A stretch of DNA of 64,000 nucleotides from Micromonospora fulviviridis (GTDB taxonomy: Bacteria; Actinomycetota; Actinomycetes; Mycobacteriales; Micromonosporaceae): the NCBI RefSeq assembly GCF_014648395.1, contig NZ_BMRA01000001.1, forward strand, positions 686,521 to 750,520, read 5' to 3'. Both the position numbers and the translations under genes were made by a program. Shown here piece after piece: positions 19,495 through 30,500 of the stretch (within the stretch, counting starts at the first letter, position 1; each line of letters begins with the position of its first letter). The notes under the pieces were generated by a model, which was not told the DNA's origin, searched no databases, and saw only the letters and a program-made list of their open reading frames with translations.

Positions 19495-20604
19495 TCACGC
19501 GTCGTAGTCGACGGTGAGCTTGTCGGTGACCGGGCTGGACTGGCAGGTCAGGACATAGCCGGCGGCCACCTCGTCCGGCTCCAGCGCGTAGTTGCGGGCC
19601 ATGGTCACCTCGCCGGAGACCACCTTGGCCCGGCACGTCGAGCACACCCCGCCCTTGCAGGCGTACGGCAGCTCGCCACGGACCTTGAGGGCTGCGTCCA
19701 GCACCCGCTCGTCGCGGCCCATCGTGAAGCTCGACGAGCGCCCGTCCAGCACGATCGTCACCTCGGCGCCGGCACCGGGCTGGTCGCTCGGGCGACGGAC
19801 CGGCTCCGGCGGGGCGTCGACGTAAAACAGCTCGGTGTGCACCGAGGCGTCGGGCACGCCGCGGTCGGCCAGCACCGCCTTGGCGTCGACCACCATCCCG
19901 TACGGGCCGCAGAGGAACCACTCCTCGATCACGTCGCCGGGGACGACGGTGTCGAGCAGCCGGGCCAGCCGGTCGGCGTCGATCCGCCCGGACAGCAGCG
20001 CCGACTCGCCCATCTCCCGCGAGAGCACGTGCACCAGGTGCAGCCGGGTCGGCCACCGGTCCTTCAGGTCGGCCAGCTCCTCGGCGAACATCACGGTGTT
20101 CGCCGTGCGGTTGCCGTACACCAGGGTGAAGGTGCTGGCCGGCTCGACGGAGAGCGCGGTCGCGACCAGCGAGAGCACCGGGGTGATGCCGGAACCGGCG
20201 ACCACCGCGCCGTAGTGGCGGACCCGATCCGGGGCGAAGGCCGAGGTGAAGTGGCCGAGCGGCGGCAGCACCTCGACGGTGTCACCGCCGCGCAGGGCGC
20301 CACAGGCGTACGCGGAGAAGGCGCCGCCGGGGACCTCCCGCACCCCGATCCGCAGCCGGCCGTGCCGGGCCAGCTCGTCTGGGATCGAGCAGATCGAGTA
20401 CGACCGCCGCACGTCCGCCCCGTCCGCACCGACCCGCCGCACCGTCAGGTGCTGCCCGGCGGAGAACGCGAACGTCTCCCGCAGCTCCTCGGGTACGGCG
20501 AAGGTGATCGCCACGGAATCGTCGGTGAGCCGGTCGACGGCGGCGACGGGCAGCGGGTGGAAGACCGGCCGGCGGCGGACCGGTCGGGTGATCGTGACAG
20601 TCAC
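19495..20604 (-). CDS. paaE: Phenylacetyl-CoA epoxidase reductase subunit
   Basis: NADPH-dependent reductase that feeds electrons to the PaaABC oxygenase. Domain order is an FNR-type FAD domain (RRSYSICSIPDE, then SAYACGALRGGDTVEV), an NAD(P) domain (AGSGITPVLSLV, FLCGPYGMVVDAK) and a C-terminal plant-type [2Fe-2S] ferredoxin domain with CKGGVCSTCRA and a distal LTCQ. Start is the GTG at 20604 overlapping the paaD stop as GTGA; 369 residues. Last gene of the operon. Confidence 0.95.
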   Translation of the reverse strand: MTVTITRPVRRRPVFHPLPVAAVDRLTDDSVAITFAVPEELRETFAFSAGQHLTVRRVGADGADVRRSYSICSIPDELARHGRLRIGVREVPGGAFSAYACGALRGGDTVEVLPPLGHFTSAFAPDRVRHYGAVVAGSGITPVLSLVATALSVEPASTFTLVYGNRTANTVMFAEELADLKDRWPTRLHLVHVLSREMGESALLSGRIDADRLARLLDTVVPGDVIEEWFLCGPYGMVVDAKAVLADRGVPDASVHTELFYVDAPPEPVRRPSDQPGAGAEVTIVLDGRSSSFTMGRDERVLDAALKVRGELPYACKGGVCSTCRAKVVSGEVTMARNYALEPDEVAAGYVLTCQSSPVTDKLTVDYDA

Positions 20605-21080
20605 AGCGCCTTCAGGTGGTCGAAGGGTTCGGAGCAGGAGCGGCAACGCCACAGGGCCTTGCACGCGGTGGAGCCGAACCGGCTGACCTGCTCGGTCTCC
20701 GGTGAGCCGCAGCGCGGGCAGCGGACGGCCAGGGTCAGCGGGACGACGCCGCCGCCCCGCGCGGCGGGCGCGGGCGGGGCAATGCCGGCGTCGGCCAGCT
20801 TGGCCCGGCCGCGCTCGGAGATCCAGTCGGTGCTCCACGCCGGGGCGTACACCGTGCGGACCTCGGCGTCCGGGTGGCCGGCGGCGGCGAGCGCCCGGCG
20901 GATGTCCGCCCGGATCACGTCCATGGCCGGGCAGCCGGTGTAGGTGGGGGTGATGGTGACGACGACCCGGCCGGTGGCCGGATCCTCGTCGACCGACCGC
21001 AGGATGCCCAGCTCGTCGATGGTGATGACCCGGATCTCCGGGTCCACCACCGCCGCCACGGCCTCCCTGGGGTCACTCAC
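20601..21080 (-). CDS. paaD: Phenylacetyl-CoA epoxidase subunit PaaD
   Basis: Small protein needed for an active PaaABCE oxygenase, thought to act in iron-sulfur or metal assembly. The N-terminal MIP18/DUF59-type domain shows DPEIRVITIDELGI and TYTGCPAMDVIRADI with its conserved Cys; the C-terminus has a four-cysteine pattern CPRCGS ... CRSC. GTG start at 21080 overlaps paaC's stop; 159 residues, as in other PaaD proteins. Confidence 0.93.
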   Translation of the reverse strand: MSDPREAVAAVVDPEIRVITIDELGILRSVDEDPATGRVVVTITPTYTGCPAMDVIRADIRRALAAAGHPDAEVRTVYAPAWSTDWISERGRAKLADAGIAPPAPAARGGGVVPLTLAVRCPRCGSPETEQVSRFGSTACKALWRCRSCSEPFDHLKAL

Positions 21081-21802
21081 CAGCGCGCTCCGGGGTGGGC
21101 GCGGTGCAGCACCTGCATCTCGGCCAGCAGGTAGGAGAGGTGTTCGGTGTGGACGCCGTCCCGGCCGCCGCCCGGCGCCCAGCCGTCGGCCGGCCGGGTC
21201 AGCGTCGCCTCGTCGAACACCGCGGACACGACGGCGTCGAAGTCGGCCCGCAGGGTGGCCGGGTCGACCGGCGCCGCCGGGTCCGCGGTGAACAGCTCGT
21301 GGGTGTAGGGCCACACCTGGTCGACCGCGTCCTGCATGCGCCGGTGCGACTCGTCGGTGCCGTCGCCGAGCCGCTTCACCCAGAGCGAGGCGTGGTCCAG
21401 GTGGTACGCGGACTCCTTGCGCGCCTTCGCCCCGATGGCGGCCAGCCGCTCGTCGGCGCACCCGCTCAGCGCGGTGTAGAGCGGGAGCTGGTAGGCGGCC
21501 AGGAGGAACAGCTTCGCCATGGTCATGCCGAAGTCGCCGTTGGGAAGCTCGACCAGGAGGCAGTTGCGGAACTCCCGGTCGCCGCGCAGGTAGGCCAGCG
21601 CGTCCTCGTCCCGGCCGGCGCCCTCCAGCTCACCCGCGTACGTGAGCAGCAGGCGGGCCGCGCCGAGCTGGTCGAGGGCGATGTTGGCCAGCGCGACGTC
21701 CTCCTCCATCTCCGGCGCACGGGAGGTCCACTCGCCGAGCCGCTGCGCCGTGATCAGCGCGTCGTCGCCCAGGGCGAGGGTGAAGTCGAACAGCTCGCTC
21801 AC
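21077..21802 (-). CDS. paaC: Phenylacetyl-CoA epoxidase structural subunit PaaC
   Basis: Ferritin-fold partner of PaaA that forms the heterodimer scaffold of the epoxidase without a full di-iron site. The 241-residue product has LGDDALITAQRLGEWTSRAP near the start and KARKESAYHLDHASLWVKRL in the middle, both family landmarks. Start GTG at 21802 overlaps the paaB stop by four bases. Confidence 0.94.
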   Translation of the reverse strand: MSELFDFTLALGDDALITAQRLGEWTSRAPEMEEDVALANIALDQLGAARLLLTYAGELEGAGRDEDALAYLRGDREFRNCLLVELPNGDFGMTMAKLFLLAAYQLPLYTALSGCADERLAAIGAKARKESAYHLDHASLWVKRLGDGTDESHRRMQDAVDQVWPYTHELFTADPAAPVDPATLRADFDAVVSAVFDEATLTRPADGWAPGGGRDGVHTEHLSYLLAEMQVLHRAHPGARW

Positions 21803-22082
21803 AGGTGGGCCACCCCGTCCGGCACCTCGTAGAAGGTGGGGTGGCGGTAGACCTTGTCGGCGGCCGGGTCGAAGAAGGCGTCCTTCTCGTCCGGGCTGGA
21901 CGCGGTGATCGCGCTCGCCGGCACCACCCAGATCGAGACGCCCTCCTGGCGCCGGGTGTAGAGGTCCCGGGCGTTGCGCAGGGCCAGCTCGGCGTCGGGG
22001 GCGTGCAGGCTGCCCACGTGGGTGTGCGACAGGCCGCGCCGCGCGCGCACGAAGACCTCCCACAGAGGCGAATGGTCCGTGC

Positions 22083-22086
<4 letters not shown>
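21799..22086 (-). CDS. paaB: Phenylacetyl-CoA epoxidase subunit PaaB
   Basis: Small bridging subunit of the PaaABC complex. The 95-residue product contains [20 protein letters not shown] and [20 protein letters not shown], the usual PaaB landmarks. Start ATG at 22086 overlaps the paaA stop as ATGA. Confidence 0.95.
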
Positions 22087-23147
<1,061 letters not shown>

Positions 23148-23518
23148 GAGGCCAGTGTTACAGCTCGCCCCCGATGACACCAGAGGGTGTAACAGGTTTC
23201 CGCACCCACCTTGTGTCACCGGCCAACCGCTTCCAGTGACAACCCCTGACCTGCGCAAACCTTGTGACGTCGACCACTTGGAGAAGATGAATCCTCACAA
23301 GGCCGCCATAACGGTCCAATGTCCCGCCTTCACGGCGAGTTGCCGGGCGTCGGGATCTGGCATCCGGCCTGTCCGGAAGTAGACTTCGCCCGGCACACCG
23401 ATCGGCTGCCGACGATCGCCACCGGCTCCAGGCCATCTCCCCCGGCCTCGGCGATCAGGCCGAAACGCATTCGGAAGCGCCGGTCCCCCCGGCCAGACAA
23501 TCTGGAGTTCACCCACTC
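23148..23518. promoter_or_regulatory. Divergent regulatory region, paaA and serine hydrolase
   Basis: A 371-base gap with no credible gene. Close to paaA lies an inverted repeat TGTTACA (23156-23162) and TGTAACA (23188-23194), 25 bases apart, a candidate operator. On the plus strand TAGACT at 23380-23385 with CTGGCA 17 bases before it could be the hydrolase promoter. A GGAG ribosome binding site is at 23504-23507, 11 bases before the hydrolase ATG. Confidence 0.4.
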
Positions 23519-24475
23519 ATGCGACCTCGCGTGACCATGGTGCTCGCCATCGTGGCGGTCCTCATCGGCGGCGGCATGCTGGTCCCCGCCGCGTACGCCA
23601 AGCTCTCCGGCGGCGAAGGCCTCGGCGGCATCGGCGGCGGCGTGGCGCAGGTCCCCACGCCCGCACCGACCGCGCCCCCGAAGCCCACGCTGGCCGCCGG
23701 CCCGGTCTCGGTGAACTTCAACGGCAAGTTCTTCTCCTGGGCGCTGATGGACCGGAAGACCGGCAAGATCAGCGGCGCGCCGAACATGGCGTCGACCAAC
23801 TCGACCGAGTCGATGATCAAGGCTTGGATCGTCTCCGACTACCTGCGCCAGCTGAACGGCAAGCCACTGAGCGCGGAGCGGAGGAAGCAGGCGACCACCG
23901 CCATCCGGGACAGCAACGACCGCTCGGCCGAGGCGCTCTACAACGCCGGCGGGCGCAAGCCGGTGCTGGATCGGCTGATCAAGATGTGCAAGCTGACCGA
24001 CACGAAGATTGAACCCACCCGGGCCAAGTGGGCGTACACCCAGATGTCGCCGCGCGACGCGGTGCGGATGGGCGACTGCATCGGCGACGGCACCGCCGCC
24101 GGACCGAAGTGGACGAAGTGGGTGCTCAACGAGATGGCCAACGTGCGCGGCGGCGTGAAGGACCAGAAGTCCGTGGAGGTCCAGGGCGGGCACTGGGGCA
24201 TCGTCGACGGCCTGCCCGCCTCGATCACGTCGCAGGGGCCGGTCAGCATCAAGAACGGCTTCACCATGCTCTGGGCCGACGGCCAGTGGCACGTCAACTG
24301 CCTCGCGGTGGCCGACGACTGGACCCTGGCCGTGATGATGCGTTATCCCGGCGCCGGCGACCCGAGGACCCCCTCGTACGGCGCGAAGGTCTGCGCCAGC
24401 GTCGCCACCCAACTGGTGACCCCGCAGCCGGGCGCCGCCCTCAAGGTGCCGCAGCAGCCGGTCGGGAAGCTCTGA
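23519..24475 (+). CDS. Exported serine hydrolase of class A beta-lactamase fold
   Basis: 318 residues with an N-terminal hydrophobic segment (VLAIVAVLIGGGMLVPAA) acting as signal peptide or anchor, then a Pro/Ala linker. The beta-lactamase-type catalytic pair appears as S98-M-I-K101 (SxxK). The SDN-loop equivalent is degenerate (DSND around 131-134), and the KTG-like motif reads KNG in SIKNGFTMLWAD. True beta-lactamase activity is therefore unlikely; a peptidoglycan- or ester-directed role outside the membrane is an inference. Stop and next start overlap as TGATG, so the pair is translationally coupled. Confidence 0.75.
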   Translation: MRPRVTMVLAIVAVLIGGGMLVPAAYAKLSGGEGLGGIGGGVAQVPTPAPTAPPKPTLAAGPVSVNFNGKFFSWALMDRKTGKISGAPNMASTNSTESMIKAWIVSDYLRQLNGKPLSAERRKQATTAIRDSNDRSAEALYNAGGRKPVLDRLIKMCKLTDTKIEPTRAKWAYTQMSPRDAVRMGDCIGDGTAAGPKWTKWVLNEMANVRGGVKDQKSVEVQGGHWGIVDGLPASITSQGPVSIKNGFTMLWADGQWHVNCLAVADDWTLAVMMRYPGAGDPRTPSYGAKVCASVATQLVTPQPGAALKVPQQPVGKL

Positions 24476-25413
24476 TGGCGGGCAGCCGGCGCCGGCCGGG
24501 CAGTGACCACCGCACGCTGACGTACAGCGCCGTCGCCGTGATCCTGGTCGGCCTGGTGCTCGTCTCGCTCCGGTTCGTGCCGGGCTCCCCGCTCCGCCCC
24601 ACGGCCGGCTCGCACTCGCCCGCGGCGGGTGCCCGGTCCGCGAGCGCCCCCACCGACCGCAACGCCCGCCCGTCGCCGTCCCCCTCGCCGTCGCTGGAGC
24701 CGCTGCCGTTCGCCGCCCAGGACCTGAGCGACCTGAACATCAAGGGCTGGTACTCCTGGAGCGTCCTGGACAAGCGGACCGGCGCGATCATCGGCTCGAA
24801 GAACATGGGCGAGACCAGCACCACCGCGTCGTTGATCAAGTCCTGGGTTGTCGCCGACTACCTGCGCCGGAGCGCCGAGGCGGGCAAGACCCCGAGCGAC
24901 GCGAAGCTGGACGACGCCACGCAGATCATCCGGGACAGCGACAACACCCGGGCCCAGGAATTCTACGAGAGCGTGGGCGGGTCGGCCTCGATCAAGCGGC
25001 TGATCTCGATCTGCAAGCTGACCGACAGCAAGGTCGCCAGCGACGGCGGCTGGAGCCGGACGATGCTGTCGCCTCGGGACACCGCGCGGCTCGGCCTCTG
25101 CATCGACGACGGCCGGGCGGCCGGGCCGAAGTGGACCAAGTGGCTACTCAACGAGATGCGGCTCGTCCGCGGGGTGGGCGACTTCGGCATCCGCAAGGCC
25201 TTCCCCGCCGCCGAACAGAAGCAGATCGCCATCAAGAACGGCTGGATCGACCGGCAGAAGGAGCGGGAATACCACGTCAACTGCCTGGCGATCGGCGACA
25301 CCTGGACGATGGGCGTGATGGTCCGCACCCCCTTCAGCGCCGCGAGTTCCTGGCAGTACGGCATGGACACCTGCGAGAAGATCACCGAGGCGCTGCTCCG
25401 CGACGCCACCTGA
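24475..25413 (+). CDS. Second exported serine hydrolase of beta-lactamase fold (paralogue)
   Basis: 312 residues, starting at the ATG that overlaps the previous stop. One transmembrane helix (residues about 16-36) with a basic N-terminus, then a Ser/Pro-rich linker and the catalytic domain. Motifs are S119-L-I-K122 (SxxK), a canonical S155-D156-N157 (SDN) and KNG in IKNGWIDRQKE. It is a clear paralogue of its neighbour (shared GPKWTKW, NEM and HVNCLA stretches), but keeps SDN where the neighbour does not. It looks membrane-anchored. Substrate unknown. Confidence 0.75.
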   Translation: MAGSRRRPGSDHRTLTYSAVAVILVGLVLVSLRFVPGSPLRPTAGSHSPAAGARSASAPTDRNARPSPSPSPSLEPLPFAAQDLSDLNIKGWYSWSVLDKRTGAIIGSKNMGETSTTASLIKSWVVADYLRRSAEAGKTPSDAKLDDATQIIRDSDNTRAQEFYESVGGSASIKRLISICKLTDSKVASDGGWSRTMLSPRDTARLGLCIDDGRAAGPKWTKWLLNEMRLVRGVGDFGIRKAFPAAEQKQIAIKNGWIDRQKEREYHVNCLAIGDTWTMGVMVRTPFSAASSWQYGMDTCEKITEALLRDAT

Positions 25414-25430
25414 TCCCCCCCCCCGCTGCG

Positions 25431-25472
25431 CGAAGCGGCGGTGTCCCGGTCCACCGGGACACCGCCGCTTCG
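25431..25472. terminator. Convergent terminator between serine hydrolase and mqnA
   Basis: Perfect 20-bp inverted repeat with arms at 25431-25450 and 25453-25472, starting CGAAGCGGCGGTGTCCCGGT. It sits 17 bases past the hydrolase stop and 16 bases past the mqnA stop on the other strand, so it can serve both. A run of C precedes it on the plus strand; there is no T-run. Confidence 0.85.
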
Positions 25473-25488
25473 TCGTCGTGGGAGGGCG

Positions 25489-26373
<885 letters not shown>

Positions 26374-27651
26374 TCAGCGGGAGGGGGTGGGAGTGGCCAA
26401 CTCCGCACGCCGCTCCCGCCCGGTCCCGGCGGCGGGACGGGCGACGCGCTCGGCGCGTACCGCGCGGCGGACCGGCCAGGCCGCCGCCACGACCACCAGC
26501 ACCCCGGCCACCCCGCAGCCGGCGACCAGCGGCCGGGGCGCGGCCACCTCCAGCAGCAGGCCACCGATCAGGTAGCCGCCCATCCCGGCGCCCTGCACGG
26601 CCGCCCCGAAGATCGCGAAGGCCCGACCCCGGGCCGCCTCGGGCACCCGCCGGGCCAGCAGCAGGTTGTTGAAGACGTTGTCGCCGCCGTTGCCCACCCC
26701 GCCGGCCAGCCAGATCGGCACGAGCAGCCAGGCCGCCGGCACCGCCGCCGAGGCCAGCACCGCCAGGCAGCAGCCGCCGAGCAGGACCAGCCCGGCTCCG
26801 AGCAGCGCGCCGTCGTCGGCGAGCCGGCGGGCGAGCCGGGCGAAGAGCCAGCCGCCGAGCACGATGCCCAGCGTCCAGGCGCCGGTGACCAGGCCGTAGA
26901 CCGTGGTGGAGCTGTGCAGGGTCTCCCGGATGAAGAAGACCTCGATGACGTTGATGGCGCCGACCGCGGCGACCACCGCGGCGAGGCTGCCCACCATCAC
27001 GAGCAGCAGCGGATCGCCGCGGAACCGCCAGGCGGGCGGCGGGGTCGCCGCCCCGGCGGCCGGCGCGGTCGACCGCCGGCCACCCCGCCGGGTACGGATG
27101 AGCAGGCCGGCCGCCACCAGCGCGAGGTAGCTGACGGCGTCGACGAGCAGCGGCACCCGGGTGCCGAACTGGCCGACGAGCAGGCCGGCCAGCGCCGGCC
27201 CGGCGAGCGCGCCCAGCGTGCCGGCGGTCTGGTTCAGGGCGCCGGCCCGGGGCAGGTCCTCGGCCCGGACCATGGCCGGCACCAGCGCGGCGAGCACCGG
27301 CTGGGTGACCGCGAGCCCGGCCGCGAGCAGCGCGACCAGCGCGATGACCAGGGCCGGGTGCCCGGCGTACGCGAGCGCCAGGCAGATCGCGGCCTGGCCG
27401 AGCCCGGCGGCCACGAGCAGGACCCGGCTGTCCACCCGGTCGGCGAGCCGGCCGGTCAGCGGGGCGAGCGCGACCAGCGGCAACGTGGCGGCGAGCAGCA
27501 GCCCCGAGACGGCGAGCCCGCCGGCGCCGGCCGACTGGAGCGCCAGGGTCAGCGCGCTGGCGGCGAGGAAGTCCCCGCAGCTGGAGACGCCCCGGGCGGC
27601 GGTGGCGAGCCAGACGTCGGACCAGCGCGACGGACCAGATGCGAAGGACAT
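26374..27651 (-). CDS. MFS transporter, probable drug or metabolite exporter
   Basis: 425 residues with about 12 hydrophobic helices. The loop after helix 2 carries the MFS-type GRLADRVDSRVLL, and the second half has FIRETLHSSTTVYGLVTGAW and LARRVPEAARGRAFAIFGA, typical of multidrug-type exporters. I use the ATG at 27651 (MSFASGPSRWSD); an in-frame GTG at 27672 would add seven residues (VKDYFRN) and is nearly as plausible. Lies 44 bases after an ArsR-type gene that probably regulates it. The spacer holds an AT-rich TTTCGAAA palindrome. Substrate unknown. Confidence 0.85.
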   Translation of the reverse strand: MSFASGPSRWSDVWLATAARGVSSCGDFLAASALTLALQSAGAGGLAVSGLLLAATLPLVALAPLTGRLADRVDSRVLLVAAGLGQAAICLALAYAGHPALVIALVALLAAGLAVTQPVLAALVPAMVRAEDLPRAGALNQTAGTLGALAGPALAGLLVGQFGTRVPLLVDAVSYLALVAAGLLIRTRRGGRRSTAPAAGAATPPPAWRFRGDPLLLVMVGSLAAVVAAVGAINVIEVFFIRETLHSSTTVYGLVTGAWTLGIVLGGWLFARLARRLADDGALLGAGLVLLGGCCLAVLASAAVPAAWLLVPIWLAGGVGNGGDNVFNNLLLARRVPEAARGRAFAIFGAAVQGAGMGGYLIGGLLLEVAAPRPLVAGCGVAGVLVVVAAAWPVRRAVRAERVARPAAGTGRERRAELATPTPSR

Positions 27652-27695
27652 ATTTCGAAAATAATCCTTCACACCTGTTCGTTCAACCCCCCGCT

Positions 27696-28277
27696 TCAGT
27701 CCAGGGGCAGCGCCCGGTACTGCACGGCGACCGCCCGCGCGCCCTCCGGCGGGTCCTTCCGCAGCCGCCGCCGGTACGGATCGAGCAGCTGCTGGATGGA
27801 CTGGTTCAGCTCGGCCAGCTCCTCGGCGCTGACCAGCAGCAGGGTATCGCTGAACCAGGCCGCCTCGTACCACTCGCGCGGCTCCTCCGGGGCGCGGCGG
27901 ATCCAGTCCCGGGCGCGCTGGCTGTCCCGGGCCAGGTGCGCGTCGACCAGGGCCAGCTCGGCGGCCCGCGCCTCGGAGTCGGCGTCCTGCCCCGACTCGA
28001 TGTAGTAGGACGGGCTGAACGCCCGCCAGACCCGCTCCCGCGCGTCCCCCCGGCTCGGCGCCTCCTCGATCAGGCCGAACTTCGCCAGCTCCCGCAGGTG
28101 GTAGCTGGTCGCGCTCGGCGAGAGCCCGGCGATCTCGGCGCACTCGGTCGCGGTCGCACCGCCCTCCACCGTGCTGAGATGCTCCATGATCGCCATACGG
28201 GCCGGGTGGGCCAGGGCCCGCATCACCTGCGGGTCGCTGATCGTCACCCGGCGCTGCTCCGGCCGCGCCTCAGTCAT
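27696..28277 (-). CDS. ArsR-family winged-helix transcriptional regulator
   Basis: 193 residues with a helix-turn-helix in the first 90: VMRALAHPARMAIMEHLS, then GLSPSATSYHLRELAKFGLI as the recognition helix. No metal-binding cysteine pair is seen, so it is of the non-metal HTH_20 type. The C-terminal half is acidic and helical (AEELAELNQSIQQLLDPYRR). Start at the ATG at 28277 (MTEARPEQRRVT); another ATG three codons earlier is possible. Co-directional with the MFS exporter, suggesting it controls that gene. Confidence 0.85.
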   Translation of the reverse strand: MTEARPEQRRVTISDPQVMRALAHPARMAIMEHLSTVEGGATATECAEIAGLSPSATSYHLRELAKFGLIEEAPSRGDARERVWRAFSPSYYIESGQDADSEARAAELALVDAHLARDSQRARDWIRRAPEEPREWYEAAWFSDTLLLVSAEELAELNQSIQQLLDPYRRRLRKDPPEGARAVAVQYRALPLD

Positions 28278-28460
28278 GCCACCCATGATCCCGCGTCGGC
28301 CGCCGCCCGGGGAAATTCGGTTGCCCGCCGAGCCGACCGGAGTAGGCTGCTCTGTCCCGCCTGACGGCCGTGGTGAGTAGCACCGCACAGGACGTCCCGC
28401 GCCGACCCGAGGTCGGAAACGCGAGCGGCAGCGTTGTTCCCCGTGACGAGGAGTACGTGG

Positions 28461-30500
28461 ATGACCCTGCACGCCCAAGAAAAGACCCTGGACGCCGAGC
28501 TCGTCGCCGAGCGCGCGCACCTGGACACCTCCCGCGCGGCGCTGCGCCGGATGCGCGAGCGCGCCGAGTCCCTCTTCGCCACCGGTGACAAGGTGGCCGG
28601 GGACGCGTACACCGCCGAGCAGCTCGGCCGGCACATGGCCCGGCGCGTGAAGGAACTGGCCGACGACCCGACGACCCCGCTCTTCTTCGGCCGGCTCGAC
28701 TTCGGCGATGCCGATCCGGACCATGCCGGACGCGACTACCACGTCGGGCGCCGGCACGTCACCGACGAGCTGGGCGAGCCGCTGGTGCTGGACTGGCGGG
28801 CCCCGGTCTCCCGGTCGTTCTACCGGGCCAGCGCCCGGGACCCGCAGGGCGTCGCGGTCCGGCGTCGGTTCGGGGTCAGCGCCGGCGTACTGACCAGCTT
28901 CGAGGACGAGCGCCTGGACCGTGGCGAGGAGCTGGGCACCGCCAGCCGCATCCTCACCGCCGAGATCGAGCGCCCCCGCGTCGGCCCGATGCGGGACATC
29001 GTCGCCACCATCCAGCCCGAGCAGGACGAGCTGGTCCGGGCCGACCTGGCCGACTCGATCTGCGTCCAGGGGGCGCCGGGCACCGGCAAGACGGCGGTCG
29101 GGCTGCACCGCGCCGCGTACCTGCTCTACCTGCACCGGGAGCGGCTGCGCCGGTCGGGCGTGCTGATCGTCGGGCCGAACCGGGCGTTCCTGTCGTACAT
29201 CGCGGCGGTGCTGCCGGCGCTCGGCGAGGTCGAGGTCGAGCAGGCGACGGTGGAGGACCTGGTCGCCCGGGTGCCGGTCCGGGCGGTCGAGGACCCCGCC
29301 GTGGCCACCCTCAAGCACGACATCCGGACGGCCGGGGTGCTGCGCCGCGCGGTCGACGCGCACATCGGCGCCCCCACCGAGCCGATCATGGTCTCGGACG
29401 GCTCGTTCCGCTGGCGGATCGGCCTCGACCCACTGCACCGGTTGATCGAGGAGACCCGCCGCGAGGGGCTGCCGTACGCGACCGGCCGGGAACGGGTCCG
29501 GGCCCGCCTGGTGGGGCTGCTGCAACGCCAGTCCGAGGCCCGCCGGGCCGAGTCGCCCAGCGACGCCTGGCTGCGCCGGATGAGCCGGGCGAAGCCGGTC
29601 ACCGAGTTCCTCGACGCGGTCTGGCCGGCGCTCACCCCCGAAGGGCTGCTGCACCGGCTGCTGACCGACCCCGAGACGCTCGCCGCCGCCGCCGACGGCC
29701 TGCTCACCGCCGAGGAGCAGGAGCTGTTCCGGTCGGGCAAGGTCGGGCGTACCCCGAAGGCGACCCGGTGGACCGCCGCGGACGCGGTGCTGATCGACGA
29801 GGCCGCCGGGCTGCTGGAACGGCCCGCCGGCTTCGGGCACGTGGTGGTCGACGAGGCGCAGGACCTCTCCCCGATGCAGTGCCGGGCCATCGCCCGGCGC
29901 AGCGAGCACGGCTCGATCACCCTCCTCGGCGATCTGGCGCAGGGCACCGCGCCCTGGGCGGCCACCGACTGGCGGGAGTCCCTGGCGCACCTGGGCAAGC
30001 CAGACGCGGCGGTGGTCCCGCTGAGCGTCGGCTTCCGGGTGCCGGCCGCGGTGGTGGCGTTCGCGAACCGGCTGCTGCCGGCGCTCGCCGTCGACGTGCC
30101 CCCGGCACAGTCGCTGCGCCGGGACGGGACGCTCGACGTGCGTACCGTCGAGGACCTGACGGCCGCCGCGGTGGCCGAGGTGCGGGCGGCGCTGGCGCAC
30201 GACGGCTCGGTCGGCGTGATCGCCGCCGACGGCGCGGTGGACCGACTCCGCGCGGCCCTCGCCGACGCGGGCGTCCCGACCGCGACCGCCGACGACGTGG
30301 AGGCCGCGGCGCGGGTCACCGTGGTCCCGGCGACGCTGGTCAAGGGCCTGGAGTACGACCACGTGGTGGTCGTCGAGCCGGCCGCGATCGTGGCCGCCGA
30401 GCCGCGCGGCCTGCACCGCCTCTACGTCGTGCTGACCCGGGCGGTGTCCCGGCTGGCCGTGCTGCACCGGGAGCCGCTGCCCGCGCCGCTGGCCGGCTGA
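28461..30500 (+). CDS. helD: HelD-like UvrD/Rep-type helicase
   Basis: Superfamily 1 ATPase of the HelD type, which binds RNA polymerase and releases it from DNA; actinobacterial relatives are linked to rifampicin tolerance. Starts with a long charged coiled-coil arm (HAQEKTLDAELVAERAHLDT), then an insert region with RRHVTDELGEPLVLDWRAPV. Walker A is GAPGTGKTAV near residue 204; Walker B is VVVDEAQDLS; the C-terminal motif includes VVPATLVKGLEYDHVVVV. Start at ATG 28461, with GAGGAG eight bases upstream; 679 residues, somewhat short for the class. I see no rifampicin-associated element upstream. Confidence 0.85.
   Translation: MTLHAQEKTLDAELVAERAHLDTSRAALRRMRERAESLFATGDKVAGDAYTAEQLGRHMARRVKELADDPTTPLFFGRLDFGDADPDHAGRDYHVGRRHVTDELGEPLVLDWRAPVSRSFYRASARDPQGVAVRRRFGVSAGVLTSFEDERLDRGEELGTASRILTAEIERPRVGPMRDIVATIQPEQDELVRADLADSICVQGAPGTGKTAVGLHRAAYLLYLHRERLRRSGVLIVGPNRAFLSYIAAVLPALGEVEVEQATVEDLVARVPVRAVEDPAVATLKHDIRTAGVLRRAVDAHIGAPTEPIMVSDGSFRWRIGLDPLHRLIEETRREGLPYATGRERVRARLVGLLQRQSEARRAESPSDAWLRRMSRAKPVTEFLDAVWPALTPEGLLHRLLTDPETLAAAADGLLTAEEQELFRSGKVGRTPKATRWTAADAVLIDEAAGLLERPAGFGHVVVDEAQDLSPMQCRAIARRSEHGSITLLGDLAQGTAPWAATDWRESLAHLGKPDAAVVPLSVGFRVPAAVVAFANRLLPALAVDVPPAQSLRRDGTLDVRTVEDLTAAAVAEVRAALAHDGSVGVIAADGAVDRLRAALADAGVPTATADDVEAAARVTVVPATLVKGLEYDHVVVVEPAAIVAAEPRGLHRLYVVLTRAVSRLAVLHREPLPAPLAG

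Noticed and set aside
23519..25413. Antibiotic-resistance beta-lactamases
   Set aside because: The KTG position reads KNG, the first protein lacks a proper SDN, and both have long linkers typical of cell-envelope hydrolases; resistance cannot be supported.
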